From: Halorutilus salinus
Lineage (GTDB): Archaea > Halobacteriota > Halobacteria > Halobacteriales > Halorutilaceae
Assembly (NCBI RefSeq): GCF_026242195.1
Contig: NZ_RKLV01000006.1
Location: forward strand, 62,001-126,000
Direction: 5' to 3'
DNA: 64,000 bases
Both the position numbers and the translations under genes were made by a program. The notes under the pieces were generated by a model. That model was given only the letters and a program-made list of their open reading frames with translations, was not told the origin of the DNA and searched no databases. Positions within the stretch are counted from its first letter, which is position 1. Every line of letters starts with the position of its first letter. Below, piece by piece: positions 17,855 to 28,581 of this stretch.

Positions 17855-18679
17855 TTGACACGAGCATTCGCACCCGGACATATCACGGCTTTCTTCGCCG
17901 CGGTTAGACGCGACGATCCCCTCGACACGGGTTCGCGCGGCGCAGGTATCGTCGTCGACGACGGCGTGACGGTCGATGTACACGACGCCGAGGAGACGAC
18001 GGTGACGCTCGACGGCGAGGGGGTTGACTTCGAACCCGTCGAACGCGTCTTGGAGATGCTGGAGGTGACCGCAGGCGTTGATATTGAGACGGACGTCCCT
18101 GTCGGGTCCGGCTTCGGTGTCAGCGGAGCCGCGGCGCTTGCGACCTCCATAGCCGCCAACGAGGAGTTCTCCTTAGGACACGATGACGAACAGACGATAG
18201 CCGCGGCGCACGTCGCCGACGTTCTCGCGGGAACGGGTCTCGGCGACGTCGTACCTCAGTCGATAGGCGGTATCGTAACCCGCGTCGAACCCGGCGCGCC
18301 AGAGATAGGTCTGTTCGGGAGCGTCGAACACGACGACCCGCGTATCGGATACACGGTCTTCGGTAGCCTCGAAACAGCCGATGTACTCGAAGACGACGAG
18401 GCGATGGAACGCGTCGACAAGGCTGGCGAGTCGGCGCTCGACGGTCTTCTCAAGGATCCCAGCATACAGGAGCTTGTCGACCTTTCGTGGGAGTTCGCTC
18501 TCGAAGCGGGTCTTACGACGGAACGCGTCGAGGATGGGGTCGGCGATATCCGTTCCTCAGGAGGTAAGGCAGGTATGGCTATGTTGGGAGAGACGGTGTA
18601 CGGTACGGGAGACGACGGCGTTATCAGCGGTTTCGAGGACGTGACACGCGTCTGCGACGACGGCGCTAAGCTTCTGTAG
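17855..18679 (+). CDS. Pantoate kinase (GHMP family)
   Basis: Archaeal pantoate kinase phosphorylates pantoate for coenzyme A synthesis, replacing bacterial PanC/PanK order. The 274-residue GHMP kinase starts [14 protein letters not shown] and has the phosphate loop [14 protein letters not shown] and a third motif near [10 protein letters not shown]. The start is TTG at 17855, supported by a good Shine-Dalgarno GAGGTGA 6 nt upstream, one of few clear ones in the window. It lies 9 nt after aspS. Its 3' end overlaps the convergent atpD gene by 14 nt. Confidence 0.92.
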   Translation: MTRAFAPGHITAFFAAVRRDDPLDTGSRGAGIVVDDGVTVDVHDAEETTVTLDGEGVDFEPVERVLEMLEVTAGVDIETDVPVGSGFGVSGAAALATSIAANEEFSLGHDDEQTIAAAHVADVLAGTGLGDVVPQSIGGIVTRVEPGAPEIGLFGSVEHDDPRIGYTVFGSLETADVLEDDEAMERVDKAGESALDGLLKDPSIQELVDLSWEFALEAGLTTERVEDGVGDIRSSGGKAGMAMLGETVYGTGDDGVISGFEDVTRVCDDGAKLL

Positions 18680-19355
18680 CCGACTCGTCGAACATGTCCT
18701 CGCGCGCCCGCTCTTCCTTCTCCTCCTGCTCCTTCTTCTCCTTGATCTTCTTCAGCCTGAATATCTCCTCGCGCTCCATCTCTTCGAGACGTAGCTCTAT
18801 GAACTCCTGAGCGTCCTTGAGTTCGGGTATGAGCTTGAACTCCAGAGCGTTCACGCGACGTTTCGTCTTCTCTATCTCCTCAAGCATCTTCTTCATCGCC
18901 GTCTCTATCTCCGCGGCGAGTATGATCGTATCGAGAAGCTCCTCGTACGCCTCCGCCGCCTCGTCGATACGCGCGCTGGTTTCGAGGAGGCTGTATCCGC
19001 GTTCGCCAACGTCCTTCTGAACCTTGGAGCCTTCTATCTGAGGGACGACCACGCCCATTATGTTCTTGGATTCGAGCGTGATACGCGGCGTTTCGGCACG
19101 CGCCGACGCCGCACCGCGTACGGCAACGTCGCCGTCGAGCGCGCGTGCCTTGTCTATCCTCTTTTGTGCGCGCTCGTAGTCGTCGCTAAGGTTCTCGCGC
19201 ACGTCCTGCGACTCCTCAAGTATCTCCATGAACTCCATGATGAGACCGTCGCGTTTCTTCTCCAGCGTCTCGTGACCCTGCTCAGACAGCTCTATACGCT
19301 CCTTTATCTCCATCAGATCCTTACGCGTCGGCTTTACCTCGTCCTCTATAGCCAT
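18666..19355 (-). CDS. atpD: A-type ATP synthase subunit D
   Basis: Central stalk subunit that turns with F and couples the A3B3 head to the membrane ring. The 229 residues are nearly all helical with long N- and C-terminal coiled coils ([19 protein letters not shown] near the start; [16 protein letters not shown] near the end) around a short central part. It is the last gene of atpHIKECFABD. The ATG at 19355 lies 2 nt after the atpB stop; the frame upstream is antisense overlap. Confidence 0.94.
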   Translation of the reverse strand: MAIEDEVKPTRKDLMEIKERIELSEQGHETLEKKRDGLIMEFMEILEESQDVRENLSDDYERAQKRIDKARALDGDVAVRGAASARAETPRITLESKNIMGVVVPQIEGSKVQKDVGERGYSLLETSARIDEAAEAYEELLDTIILAAEIETAMKKMLEEIEKTKRRVNALEFKLIPELKDAQEFIELRLEEMEREEIFRLKKIKEKKEQEEKEERAREDMFDESATEA

Positions 19356-19357
19356 TG

Positions 19358-20785
19358 TTAAGCTGTCGCCTCGGCTTCCTTCTCTTCCTCGTCCTCTCCT
19401 CTGTAGTACTCCTCCACAAAGTCGTCGTCGATACGTTTGAGTTCGCTCTTGGGGAGCGTCGACAGGAGTTCCCATGAGATACCGAGCGTCTCTTCGAGCG
19501 ACCGGTTTGTTGTCCAGCCCTGATCGACGAGTTCGTCCTCAAACGCATCGGCGAAGTCAAGGAAGAGGTTGTCGCGGTCGCTCAGAGCCTCGCGTCCGAC
19601 GATGTTGACGAGGTCACGGAGGTCGTTACCCTCGGCGTACGCGGCGTAAAGCTGGTTCGCAACGTCACCGTGATCCTCGCGCGTGTAGCCCTCTCCGATA
19701 CCGTCGTCCATGAGGCGGGAGAGCGACGGCAGTACGTCGACCGGTGGTTCACGTCCCTCGGATTCGAGGCGGCGGTCGATGTATATCTGACCCTCGGTAA
19801 TGTAGCCCGTCAGATCGGGTATGGGATGAGTGTCGTCGTCGCCCGGCATCGTCAGAATCGGAATCTGTGTCACGGAGCCTTCGAGACCCTTTATGCGCCC
19901 GGCGCGCTCGTACAGTTCTGCGAGGTCGGTGTACATGTAGCCCGGATAGCCGCGGCGTCCGGGTACCTCCTCGCGCGCCGCGCCTATCTCACGGAGCGCC
20001 TCGCAGTAATTGGTCATGTCTGTCAGGATGACGAGGACGTGATAGCCCTTGTCAAAGGCGAGGTACTCCGCCGTCGTGAGCGCCATACGCGGTGTGACGA
20101 TACGTTCGACGGCGGGGTCGTCGGCGAGGTTCTGGAAGACGACCGAGCGTTCGAGAGCACCGGTGCGTTCGAACTCCTCAAGGAACTCGTTCGCCTCCTC
20201 CTGCGTGATACCCATCGCTCCGAAGATGACGGCGAACTCCTCGTCCTCGCCCTCTTCGTCGCCCTCTCCGATGTCGTCGCGTACGTCCGCCTGCCGCGCG
20301 ATCTGGAGCGCGAGTTCGTTGTGCGGAAGTCCCGAACCGCTGAATATGGGTAGCTTCTGACCGCGGACGAGCGTGTTCATGCCGTCTATAGCGCTCACAC
20401 CCGTCTGTATGAACTCGTCGGGGTACTCGCGCGCGTGCGGGTTTATCGCCGAACCGATGATGTCGCGGCGATCCTCCGGCACGATCTCGGCTCCGCCGTC
20501 GATAGGTTCGCCGCGTCCCGAAAGAACGCGTCCGAGAAGATCCTCGGTGACGGGCATCTTCATCGTCTCGCCGAGGAAACGGACGCTTGAGTTACGGTCG
20601 AGTTCGTCGGTTCCTTCGAAGACCTGAAGACTGACGATCTCCTCTCCGGATTCGAGGACCTGTCCGCGTTTGGTGGAGCCGTCGGGTAGCTTTATCTCGA
20701 CGATCTCGTCGTATCCGACGGGTTCGTCTACCTCTACGAAGACGAGCGGTCCGCTTATCTCTGTTATAGTTTTGTATTCCTTCAT
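19358..20785 (-). CDS. atpB: A-type ATP synthase subunit B
   Basis: Non-catalytic nucleotide-binding subunit of the A3B3 head. The 475 residues start [18 protein letters not shown] and contain the degenerate nucleotide loop region [12 protein letters not shown] in place of a full Walker [14 protein letters not shown], and [21 protein letters not shown]. These define subunit B. No intein or truncation. It lies 8 nt after atpA. Confidence 0.97.
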   Translation of the reverse strand: MKEYKTITEISGPLVFVEVDEPVGYDEIVEIKLPDGSTKRGQVLESGEEIVSLQVFEGTDELDRNSSVRFLGETMKMPVTEDLLGRVLSGRGEPIDGGAEIVPEDRRDIIGSAINPHAREYPDEFIQTGVSAIDGMNTLVRGQKLPIFSGSGLPHNELALQIARQADVRDDIGEGDEEGEDEEFAVIFGAMGITQEEANEFLEEFERTGALERSVVFQNLADDPAVERIVTPRMALTTAEYLAFDKGYHVLVILTDMTNYCEALREIGAAREEVPGRRGYPGYMYTDLAELYERAGRIKGLEGSVTQIPILTMPGDDDTHPIPDLTGYITEGQIYIDRRLESEGREPPVDVLPSLSRLMDDGIGEGYTREDHGDVANQLYAAYAEGNDLRDLVNIVGREALSDRDNLFLDFADAFEDELVDQGWTTNRSLEETLGISWELLSTLPKSELKRIDDDFVEEYYRGEDEEEKEAEATA

Positions 20786-20793
20786 CGTTCACC

Positions 20794-22548
20794 TCACGCT
20801 AACTCGTTGAAGTCGTCGTCGAGTCCTTCGTCGATCTCCTCTACGAGCGGCTCCCAGTTCTCCTCCGTCGGTATGTCGAACAGACGTTCCGCGGAGTCGA
20901 CGTCCTGTATCTCCTCGACAGGCACACCGGCGTCGAGAGCGTCGAAGGCGAGGTCGTTGAACTTACGTATGAGACGGAGCATCTCGAACTGCTTGTTGAG
21001 GTCGCAGTACGTGTCGATGTCGTGGAAAGCGTCTTGCTGGAGGAAGACCTCGCGTATGTAACGCGCGACCTCAAGCGTAAGCTGTTGATCCTCAGGGAGT
21101 GCGTCCTTACCGACCAACTGGACGACCTCCTGTAGCTCGTCCTCCTCGTCGAGTACGCCGACAGCCCACTGGCGTGTCTCCGCCCAGTCGTCGTCGACCT
21201 CGTCGGCGAAGAAGTCGTCAAGCTGGGACTTGTAGAGCGAGTACGAGTCGTTCCAGTTTATGGCGGGGAAATGTCGGCGTTCGGCGAGGTCGGCGTCGAG
21301 CGCCCAGAACGTCTTGACGATACGGAGCGTGTTCTGCGTAACAGGCTCGGAGAAGTCACCACCGGGCGGAGAGACGGCACCGATGACGCTTATGGAGCCG
21401 TCGCGTCCGCCGAGCGTCTCGACACGTCCGCCGCGTTCGTAGAACTCGGCGAGCGCCGCGGCGAGGTAAGCCGGATATCCTTCTTCGCCCGGCATCTCCT
21501 CAAGACGTGACGATATCTCGCGCATCGCCTCCGCCCACCGGGACGTCGAGTCCGCCATCAGGGCGACGTCGTAGCCCATGTCACGGTAGTACTCGGCGAG
21601 CGTGATTCCTGTGTAGATACACGACTCACGCGCCGCGACGGGCATGTTCGAAGTGTTGGCGATGAGCGATGTACGTGACATCAGGGGCTTGCCCGTCTTG
21701 GGGTCTTCGAGTTCGGGGAAGTCGTCTATGACCTCGGTCATCTCGTTTCCGCGTTCGCCGCATCCGACGTAGACGACGATGTCGGCGTCCGACCATTTCG
21801 CTAACTGGTGCTGTGTGACCGTCTTACCGCTACCGAACGGCCCCGGAATCGCCGCCGTACCGCCCTTCGCTATGGGGAACAGCGTGTCGAGTATACGTTG
21901 ACCGGTCACGAGCGGCGTACGCGGCGTCTGCTTGCGCTCGACGGGGCGCGCCTTGCGCACGGGCCACTCCTGAAGCATCGTGATCTCGCCCCCGTCTTCG
22001 AGAACAACGACAGGATCCTCGACGGTGTACTCGCCCTCGTTGACATCGGCGACTGTACCGCCTTCGTCGGGCGGAACCATCACCTTGTGGTCGATACTCT
22101 CCGTCTCAGGAACGGTACCGACTATGTCGCCTTCCTCTATCTCGTCGCCCTCCTCGACCTCAGGCGTGAACTCCCACACCTTTTCGAGGTCGATACCGGG
22201 GGCGTCGACACCGCGGTCAAGGAAGTCGCCCATCTCCTCTTCGAGTATGTCGAGCGGACGCTGAACGCCGTCGTATATGGAGTCGAGTACGCCCGGACCG
22301 AGTTCGACGCTCAGGGGCGAACCTGTGGTAACGACGGGTTCGCCCGGCGCTATACCGCTCGTCTCCTCGTAGACCTGTACGGTCGTAACCTCTCCTTCGA
22401 TCTCGATAACCTCACCCATCAGACCTTCTTCGCCCACACGTACCACGTCGTTCATCCGCGCGTCGAGACCCTTCGCCTCGACGACGGGACCGCTCACGTT
22501 CGTGATACGTCCTTCGTCTTCCGTTTCGGCTGTTTCTGCCTTGCTCAT
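20794..22548 (-). CDS. atpA: A-type ATP synthase catalytic subunit A
   Basis: Catalytic subunit, 584 residues, normal length and without an intein. Walker A is [14 protein letters not shown], and the catalytic Glu lies in [10 protein letters not shown]. The non-homologous insert typical of subunit A (about residues 100-200, [16 protein letters not shown]) is present, and [14 protein letters not shown] follows. In the cell it makes ATP from the proton or sodium gradient built by respiration, here including the ba3 oxidase of this window. Confidence 0.98.
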   Translation of the reverse strand: MSKAETAETEDEGRITNVSGPVVEAKGLDARMNDVVRVGEEGLMGEVIEIEGEVTTVQVYEETSGIAPGEPVVTTGSPLSVELGPGVLDSIYDGVQRPLDILEEEMGDFLDRGVDAPGIDLEKVWEFTPEVEEGDEIEEGDIVGTVPETESIDHKVMVPPDEGGTVADVNEGEYTVEDPVVVLEDGGEITMLQEWPVRKARPVERKQTPRTPLVTGQRILDTLFPIAKGGTAAIPGPFGSGKTVTQHQLAKWSDADIVVYVGCGERGNEMTEVIDDFPELEDPKTGKPLMSRTSLIANTSNMPVAARESCIYTGITLAEYYRDMGYDVALMADSTSRWAEAMREISSRLEEMPGEEGYPAYLAAALAEFYERGGRVETLGGRDGSISVIGAVSPPGGDFSEPVTQNTLRIVKTFWALDADLAERRHFPAINWNDSYSLYKSQLDDFFADEVDDDWAETRQWAVGVLDEEDELQEVVQLVGKDALPEDQQLTLEVARYIREVFLQQDAFHDIDTYCDLNKQFEMLRLIRKFNDLAFDALDAGVPVEEIQDVDSAERLFDIPTEENWEPLVEEIDEGLDDDFNELA

Positions 22549-22551
22549 GTT

Positions 22552-22869
22552 CTATTGCTCCATAAGGTCGATTCCTATAGCGCGTTTTATCTTTTCGCGT
22601 AACGCACCCTCGCCCTCGCCGCCGAGCGTGACGACGACGGGTTCTACGCTCGTCTCGGCGTTCTCACGTACCTCGTGCGAAAGATGGTCGAGGTCGTCCT
22701 GATGCATTACGACGATACCTATGTCGTCAAGCGAAAGAACGTCCTCAACCGCACCGTCGAGTTCGTCGTCCTTGTTCTCGTCACGTATCTCGCGGAACTC
22801 GTCGACGCCCGCGAGCCTGAACCCCGTCGTGAAGCTCGGCGCTCCGACGACGGCTATACGTCGGCTCAT
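22552..22869 (-). CDS. atpF: A-type ATP synthase subunit F
   Basis: Small central-stalk subunit, 105 residues. The opening RRIAVVGAPSFTTGFRLAG and the GIVVMHQDDLDHLS strand-helix are typical of subunit F, which binds D in the rotor. The ATG overlaps the atpC stop by 4 nt, and 3 nt separate its stop from the atpA start. Confidence 0.94.
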   Translation of the reverse strand: MSRRIAVVGAPSFTTGFRLAGVDEFREIRDENKDDELDGAVEDVLSLDDIGIVVMHQDDLDHLSHEVRENAETSVEPVVVTLGGEGEGALREKIKRAIGIDLMEQ

Positions 22870-23924
22870 ATGACTATCTCCTCCTCTATCTCCTCGACGG
22901 TCAGACCTGCCTCCTTACCACGTGCTATACCGCGTATGTTCTGTACCTCGCGCTCCTTCGACAGTATGTACGAGATGACGGGCGCGACCGAGTTGGGGTA
23001 ACGGTTGGTCATGCTACCCGCAAACTCCATCAGTAGCTTGTCGAGCGCGGTGTCGAACTCGACGAGACTCCCCGTCTCTTCGAGTTCGTCTATCGCCTCC
23101 TCAAGCTCGTTTCCGTACTCCGAACCTCGGAGTGCCTCGACGAGTTCCTCGCGGTTTTCGACGAGACGTTCGAGTTCGGAGCGCGAGAAAAGGTCGCCTC
23201 CTTCGATGAAGTACTCGCCGACGTCGACCTTTTCGCTACCCGCGGCGCGTAACGCGTTACGGACGTTGAGAACGTCGATCTCGGAACGCAGGAAGTCGCG
23301 GTAGACGCCGCGCGGCGATTCGGGCGCGACGCGGGCACCCTGAATAAGACCTTCGTAGAACGTCCTGTCGACGGCGTTTTCGAGGGGTAGAAGAACGTCG
23401 TCGTCCTCGTATTCGCGTAACGCCTCTTCGAGCGCGTCGCCGAAGACCGTCCCTTCGAGTTCCTCGACGACCTCCTCGACGGAGCCGAGTTCGGCAAGTG
23501 ATTCGAGGAAACCCTCGTCGATCTCGCCCGCAGGTATGAGATCGACACGTATCTCGTCGGGCTTAGCGTCGGTAAAGACGCCTCGGAGGACTGTCTTAAC
23601 GTTCAACGCGTCGTAGCTACGGAGGTAGTCGACGACCGTCTCGCGTAACGTCCCCTCCGACCAACGGACGATGTCGGAGAAATGACGCGCCATGTTGTCG
23701 TACAGGGCGTACTCGATGAGGTCGACTCCCTCGTGACGCGCGCCGAGCCTGTTTATCTCCTCCGAGTACTCCGACTCCTCCATGAACCGCGCTATCTCGT
23801 TGGGCGACATACGGACGAGCTTCCTGTAGTCGTCGTCGCCGAACAGCTTCGCCTTACGCGCCCTGACGCGCGCCGCGACGTACTCGTAGTTCGACGATCC
23901 GCCTGATTCGGCTCCCGTCCTCAT
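22866..23924 (-). CDS. atpC: A-type ATP synthase subunit C
   Basis: The 352-residue subunit C (V-type d homologue) forms the socket joining the central stalk to the proteolipid ring. Three repeated all-helical units are visible, each with an ArgLys/Asn pattern such as YEYVAARVRARKAKLF and VLNVRNALRAAG; the end reads EREVQNIRGIARGKEAGL, a family signature. It overlaps atpE by one base and atpF by four. Confidence 0.94.
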   Translation of the reverse strand: MRTGAESGGSSNYEYVAARVRARKAKLFGDDDYRKLVRMSPNEIARFMEESEYSEEINRLGARHEGVDLIEYALYDNMARHFSDIVRWSEGTLRETVVDYLRSYDALNVKTVLRGVFTDAKPDEIRVDLIPAGEIDEGFLESLAELGSVEEVVEELEGTVFGDALEEALREYEDDDVLLPLENAVDRTFYEGLIQGARVAPESPRGVYRDFLRSEIDVLNVRNALRAAGSEKVDVGEYFIEGGDLFSRSELERLVENREELVEALRGSEYGNELEEAIDELEETGSLVEFDTALDKLLMEFAGSMTNRYPNSVAPVISYILSKEREVQNIRGIARGKEAGLTVEEIEEEIVI

Positions 23925-24502
23925 TACTCGTCCCCCAACAGGCGCGCCGAGACCTCGCGCAGACTTTCGTTCCAGACCTGTTCGAGCACCGAGTCGAAGC
24001 TGTTGTCGACACGTACCTTACCGTCGGCGGACTCGACGACCACACCGCCGATGATATCCGTCGACCCGGCGTGCTCGAAGCCGTCGAACCCACCGAGGAG
24101 ATCCTGAACCATCTCCTCGTCGCCCTCGGCTGTGTAGACAGCGCCTTCGTCGTCGCCGAGTTCTTCGATACCCGATTCTAGGAGCGTACGTGTCATATCC
24201 TCACGCCCCTCGTCAAGCTCGGCGAGTTCGTCACGTACGTCGGCGCGTAGCTCGGCGAGCTGGTCACGTTCCTCGCGCGAGACCATCTTGCGCGCTTCGA
24301 GCTTGGCGCTCGAAACCTCCTGCTCGCGCAGGTTCTCGGCTTCCTTCTCGGCGTCCTGACGTGCCTGTTCCACTATCTCCTCAGCCTCCTCACGCGCGTC
24401 GCTCAGAGTCTCCTCCTTCTCTTCCTCAGCCTCCGCGACTATCTCGTCTGCACGCGCGCGCGCTTCCTGTTTTATATCATCTACTACCGTTTCGAGTCCC
24501 AT
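23924..24502 (-). CDS. atpE: A-type ATP synthase subunit E
   Basis: Peripheral stalk subunit of 192 residues. The N-terminal 110 residues are a Glu/Ala/Arg coiled coil that pairs with subunit H; the C-terminal globular part (SVLEQVWNESLREVSARLLG) contacts the A3B3 head. The sequence is extremely acidic. A 27-nt gap separates it from atpK. Confidence 0.93.
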   Translation of the reverse strand: MGLETVVDDIKQEARARADEIVAEAEEEKEETLSDAREEAEEIVEQARQDAEKEAENLREQEVSSAKLEARKMVSREERDQLAELRADVRDELAELDEGREDMTRTLLESGIEELGDDEGAVYTAEGDEEMVQDLLGGFDGFEHAGSTDIIGGVVVESADGKVRVDNSFDSVLEQVWNESLREVSARLLGDE

Positions 24503-24529
24503 GATGAGAATCTGGTGTTCTTGGGTGTC

Positions 24530-24820
24530 TTACGGCACCAGGAAGATCACGACTATTGCGAAGATGACGAGCGTCTCGGGTAGCACCGTCATCAGAAGAC
24601 CACGACCGAACATACCGGGGTCTTCAGCCATCGCTCCGACAGCCGCGGATCCGATTCCGCGCTCGGCGTAGCCTGCGGCGAGAGCCGCGAGACCGACACC
24701 GATCGCCGCCGCCGCCTTCGCCATACCGTTGGCGTTTATCTCCGCAACCTCCGGACTCATCTGTGATGCCTGTTCTGCCGTCTGCTGTGCTACCACGGGA
24801 TCTATTAGCTCAATTACCAT
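24530..24820 (-). CDS. atpK: A-type ATP synthase subunit K (proteolipid)
   Basis: Membrane ring subunit (c homologue) of 96 residues with two hydrophobic helices (about 37-60 and 70-94). The ion-binding Glu is in LPETLVIF in the second helix. A polar N-terminal segment of 30 residues precedes the first helix. A single hairpin means one carboxylate per two helices, as in haloarchaea, rather than the duplicated or triplicated rings of some methanogens. Confidence 0.95.
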   Translation of the reverse strand: MVIELIDPVVAQQTAEQASQMSPEVAEINANGMAKAAAAIGVGLAALAAGYAERGIGSAAVGAMAEDPGMFGRGLLMTVLPETLVIFAIVVIFLVP

Positions 24821-24823
24821 GTT

Positions 24824-26950
24824 TTATCTACCTTCTTCTGTATGTCTTCTCTCTGTTCCGAACGGTTCGAACTTGTCGCCACCGCCTTGATAAAACTTCC
24901 CAAAGAATTCCACGTACTCAAGGCGAACCATCTGAATTCCTGCGGCGGTTATACCGAGGAGTAGGACGACGACATGCCCTATGATGAAGACGACCACGGC
25001 GGCGATCAGGGCGATAATACCCGTAGCCGCGGAGCCTTCGATACCTATCCATGTGAGACCGGGGAAGATGACGCCCTCGCCGCCGAGATGCGTCGCGTAC
25101 TCCGTACCGGGGAGCATGAAATGCGTCTCCCCACCGCTCTCGTACGCGCCGAAGACGAGCAGGTTGACGACGAACGCCATGCCCGCCTTTGCGAGTAGGA
25201 CAGCCATTATACGCAGGTAAGAAAGCGCGTGTCCGAATGCGTTCGTAGGCGTCTCGACCGCACCGACGACCCCCTCGCCGATAGAGACCATAACGAAGCC
25301 GAGGACGGCGAGTCCCGCACCTGCGATCCCGACGGTCACGGGGAAGCCCGCGAAGCCGAGATCGAACATCGGGTTCTGGTACAGGACGGAGGTTTCGCCC
25401 ACGAGGAACGAAGGCTTGACGCCCGCGCTGTGTGCGCTGAATATCCATATGAAGAATCCGTTGAGGGTGAGTATCCACGACGCGTCTTCGAGAACCGCCT
25501 CCTTGATACCGTGGCTAAGGTCGTTGACGAAGCCGAAGACGTACCCGATGTTGAGATGGAGTAGACCGAAGCCGATGCTCACGACTATCCATGTCAGAGC
25601 CGTCTGTGTGCTGTGTATACCCTTGTCGAAGACACCCATGACGGGCGGTACGGGCAAGCCGAACTGAGCCATCGTCGAACCGACGTGCAGACCCGCGAAC
25701 TCGCCGTACAGGTAGCCGAAGAGGATCGTGAAGCCGCCCGCCCAGACGCCGATAGCGCCGAGGGCGCGTATGCCGTCGGAGTCGACGCCCCTGTATATCG
25801 CGCCCCCCATGACGGCGTACAGTATACCGTAAGCCATGTCGCCTATCATGAAGCCGTACGCGAGAGGGAACGTCATTAGGACGATAAGCGTCGGATCGAG
25901 TTCGCCGTACTTGGGATGGTTGACCGTGTTTACGAGGAACTCGAACGGCTCCGCCGCCGCGGAGTTGTCCTGCACGACGGGCGGTTCCTCGTCGTCCGCC
26001 TCGCTCTCCTCCTCGGGATGTCCTTCGTCGTACTCGACGGTTTCGAGCTTCTGTACGTCGACCCTTTCACCGACGGCGTCGGCGAGCGCCGACTCCATCT
26101 CCCCGTAGCTCTCGTCGGGTATCCAGCCCTCGGCGTAGAACGAGTTCGCCGTCGTTGCGAACATAAGAGGTGCTTCGGTCTTCTCCGCCTCTATCGAAAG
26201 CTCCTCCTCGGCTTTGACGAGGAAGCCACCGTGTTCACCGGCGAGTTCGTCGAGGCGTGCGTCGAGTTCTTCGAGTTCGTCCTCAAGAGCCTCGACACGG
26301 TCGTCGACCTCGGCGAGAGCCTCGTCGGGGTCGCCCGTTGCGTCGGGTAGTTCGAGAGCCGAGAAGTCGACGCCAACGAGCGCGTCGTCAACGTCGACAC
26401 CGCGCGCCGCGACCGCGACGACGCCGTCGCCTCCGAAGACCTCGTACTCGTTTCCTTCGGCGTCTTCGAGCGCTGTACGGACCGCGTCGGCGTCGCCCTG
26501 TCCGACGTGTACGTCTATCTCGTCGTAGCCACCGAGGAGTTCGAGGTCGATACCGAGGTCGGCGAACGGTTCGAGTGTTCTACGCTCCTCGCGCGCCTCA
26601 CGTAGCTCCTCGCGTACCTCGTCGCGTTCGTCCTCGACCTCGTTGACGGTTGCGCGCACGTCTTCGAGCCTTCCGTATAGCTCGTCGCGCGTCTCCCAGC
26701 CCGAAGCCTCGGAGCCGTCATAGTCGCCGTCTTCGATGTCGAGCGTGTTTATTACGGCGCGAACCTGTACGAGCTTTCCGCTGACCTCCTCGCCGCCTTC
26801 GAGAGGGCTACCGTTTTCGAACCCCTCCCAGCTACCGTCGTAGTCGTTGACGTGTACGAGTTCGAGGTCGTGGAGCTCCTCGACCGCGTCCTCCAAGACA
26901 GCCTTGGAGCCTGCGACCGAGATCCTGCTCATAAGCTTAGGTCTGAGCAT
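24824..26950 (-). CDS. atpI: A-type ATP synthase subunit I (a subunit)
   Basis: Stator membrane subunit of 708 residues. The N-terminal half (about 1-350) is a soluble dumbbell with coiled coils; the C-terminal half has seven or eight helices forming the ion half-channels next to the K ring, with the essential Arg expected in FGHALSYLRIMAVLLAKAGM. It overlaps atpH by 14 nt and is followed 3 nt later by atpK. Confidence 0.95.
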   Translation of the reverse strand: MLRPKLMSRISVAGSKAVLEDAVEELHDLELVHVNDYDGSWEGFENGSPLEGGEEVSGKLVQVRAVINTLDIEDGDYDGSEASGWETRDELYGRLEDVRATVNEVEDERDEVREELREAREERRTLEPFADLGIDLELLGGYDEIDVHVGQGDADAVRTALEDAEGNEYEVFGGDGVVAVAARGVDVDDALVGVDFSALELPDATGDPDEALAEVDDRVEALEDELEELDARLDELAGEHGGFLVKAEEELSIEAEKTEAPLMFATTANSFYAEGWIPDESYGEMESALADAVGERVDVQKLETVEYDEGHPEEESEADDEEPPVVQDNSAAAEPFEFLVNTVNHPKYGELDPTLIVLMTFPLAYGFMIGDMAYGILYAVMGGAIYRGVDSDGIRALGAIGVWAGGFTILFGYLYGEFAGLHVGSTMAQFGLPVPPVMGVFDKGIHSTQTALTWIVVSIGFGLLHLNIGYVFGFVNDLSHGIKEAVLEDASWILTLNGFFIWIFSAHSAGVKPSFLVGETSVLYQNPMFDLGFAGFPVTVGIAGAGLAVLGFVMVSIGEGVVGAVETPTNAFGHALSYLRIMAVLLAKAGMAFVVNLLVFGAYESGGETHFMLPGTEYATHLGGEGVIFPGLTWIGIEGSAATGIIALIAAVVVFIIGHVVVLLLGITAAGIQMVRLEYVEFFGKFYQGGGDKFEPFGTERRHTEEGR

Positions 26951-27275
26951 CTACCTCCTCCCTGAAACGTTCGACGACGTGTTCGAGGGCGTCGTCGTGG
27001 TTCTCCTCCGCGCGCTCACGTAGAGCCTCGACCTCCTCCTCGCCGTCGGCTATTATCTCGTCCGTCTTCTCCTCGACCTGTTCGCGTGCCTCCTCGACTA
27101 TCTCCTCGCGCACCTCGTTCGCCTCTTCCTCCGCCTCCGAGAGTATCTCATCGGCTTCCCGGCGGGCTTCTGCGCGTATCTCGTCAGCCTCCTCCTCGGC
27201 ATCGGAGATTATCTCGTCAGCCTCTTCTTCGGCTTCTTTGATGTTCCTCAGCACTCTATCGCGTTGAGCCGACAT
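26937..27275 (-). CDS. atpH: A-type ATP synthase subunit H
   Basis: First gene of the operon. The 112-residue protein is one long coiled coil with a regular EAEEEADEI-type repeat of 11 residues, the right-handed coil that pairs with subunit E in the peripheral stalk. The ATG at 27275 is chosen because the preceding codons of the frame look non-coding and a promoter-like A/T segment lies around 27300. Divergent from a small membrane protein gene. Confidence 0.9.
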   Translation of the reverse strand: MSAQRDRVLRNIKEAEEEADEIISDAEEEADEIRAEARREADEILSEAEEEANEVREEIVEEAREQVEEKTDEIIADGEEEVEALRERAEENHDDALEHVVERFREEVDAQT

Positions 27276-27365
27276 AGTTACTGTCCGAAACTGGTCGAAC
27301 GCGGTATATGGAAGTTTCCATTTGAACCACAAACCCCAAACGGTTCGGTACCGAAGCCGACCGTA

Positions 27366-27608
27366 ATGAACGGAGGCGCAGACGCGGATCGGAAGCTTCC
27401 CGAAGGTTTCGAGAGACGTTTCTGGAAGCTCGTGCTACTCCTCAACATCGGACCCATCGGGATCGCGGTCGCTTTCTACCTCGCCGTCTTCCGCGGAACC
27501 TCCGACCTGTTCTGGGCTTCGCTCGCCGGCGGTGCGGTCGCGCTCGGCTTTGCGGCACGCGAGTACACCGTCGCACGGTCGACGCTCGTGGAGGAGGACG
27601 AGGGATAG
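27366..27608 (+). CDS. Small two-helix membrane protein
   Basis: An 80-residue protein with two hydrophobic helices (about residues 18-40 and 45-63) and a short acidic tail. Short membrane proteins of this type are often found divergent from the haloarchaeal ATP synthase operon (DUF7322-like), but I cannot confirm the family. The ATG at 27366 is the first codon after which the composition becomes haloarchaeal. Confidence 0.6.
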   Translation: MNGGADADRKLPEGFERRFWKLVLLLNIGPIGIAVAFYLAVFRGTSDLFWASLAGGAVALGFAAREYTVARSTLVEEDEG

Positions 27609-27634
27609 ACTCACGGTCGTGCGCGCGCCGCGCC

Positions 27635-27645
27635 AAGCTTTATTA
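27635..27645 (+). promoter_or_regulatory. Probable core promoter (AAGCTTTATTA)
   Basis: AAGCTTTATTA, ending 29 nt before the ATG at 27675. Same AAGCTT core as at 7164, 29544 and 57035. Likely TFB element and TATA box for a near-leaderless transcript. Confidence 0.45.
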
Positions 27646-27674
27646 CGGACGCGTCCGCGTATGGTAACCGAGCC

Positions 27675-28562
27675 ATGAGTGAGGACAATCTCGACAGCCT
27701 GACGGACAAGATAGGAGGGGGAGACGAAGGCGGTATGGAAGACCGTCTCGAAGACACAGAGGTCGGGGATATAGGCGAGGAGGACACCGACGAACTCATC
27801 GAGCAACTCAGGGACGACGATCCCGAGACGGGCGCGGAAGCCGCCGACGAGCTCGAAAGGATCGCCGACGAGGAGCCTGAGAGACTCGAAGGACATGAGG
27901 ACGGACTCGTCGACGCTCTCGAGGTAGACGACAACTGGGCGAAACGGGCGGCGTCCTCTGCGCTCGCCGAGGTGGGTTCGGAGGACGCCCTCGGTGAACT
28001 CGAAGACGTGGACATGCCGGAAGCAGAGGAGGCGGCGGAACGTATACGCGAGAGAGGGTCTACCGAAGAGGAAGCCGATGGCGACGGTGAGGAGGAAGCC
28101 GTCGCGTCTAAGGCGGACGGCGGCATGGGTTCGTCGGGTGACGAGGGCGCGGATCGCGCACTCGACGCCGCAAAGAACGGCGACGCCGACCTCGACTTCT
28201 CCGAGATAGTCCTGTTACAGATGCTCGAAAGCGACAAGGAGGATCCGAGCAAGTACGCCGAGCAGTCACTACGTCACGCGGTGCGTGAGTATCCCGAGAC
28301 TGCGCTCGAACTCACCGACAGGTTCGCCGAAAGCCTCGTCGATGACCCCGACGACCTGCGGAGGTACTCGTCGCTCGTCATGCATGAGGTTTCGGAGGAG
28401 TACGTCGACGAGGCGCGCGAACACGTATCCGAACTCGTCGAGTCGCTCGGTGACGAAGACGAAGGCGTCAGCGGTCGCGGTGAGGAGGCGGTCACGAACG
28501 TCGCCGAGGAGTACCCCGACGAGGTCGTCGGAACCGTCGCTCAGAAGTCGCAGGACGAGTAA
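27675..28562 (+). CDS. Acidic HEAT-repeat-like protein
   Basis: A 295-residue, extremely acidic protein. Two helical blocks (about 35-115 and 155-290) show HEAT/armadillo-like helix pairs, such as LIEQLRDDDPETGAEAADEL and WAKRAASSALAEVG, joined by a Glu/Asp/Gly linker. Such proteins usually act as protein-interaction scaffolds; no catalytic motif is seen. It converges on mdh with 19 nt between stops. Function unknown. Confidence 0.65.
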   Translation: MSEDNLDSLTDKIGGGDEGGMEDRLEDTEVGDIGEEDTDELIEQLRDDDPETGAEAADELERIADEEPERLEGHEDGLVDALEVDDNWAKRAASSALAEVGSEDALGELEDVDMPEAEEAAERIRERGSTEEEADGDGEEEAVASKADGGMGSSGDEGADRALDAAKNGDADLDFSEIVLLQMLESDKEDPSKYAEQSLRHAVREYPETALELTDRFAESLVDDPDDLRRYSSLVMHEVSEEYVDEAREHVSELVESLGDEDEGVSGRGEEAVTNVAEEYPDEVVGTVAQKSQDE

Positions 28563-28581
28563 GCAATCCGTCGCGTGCCGA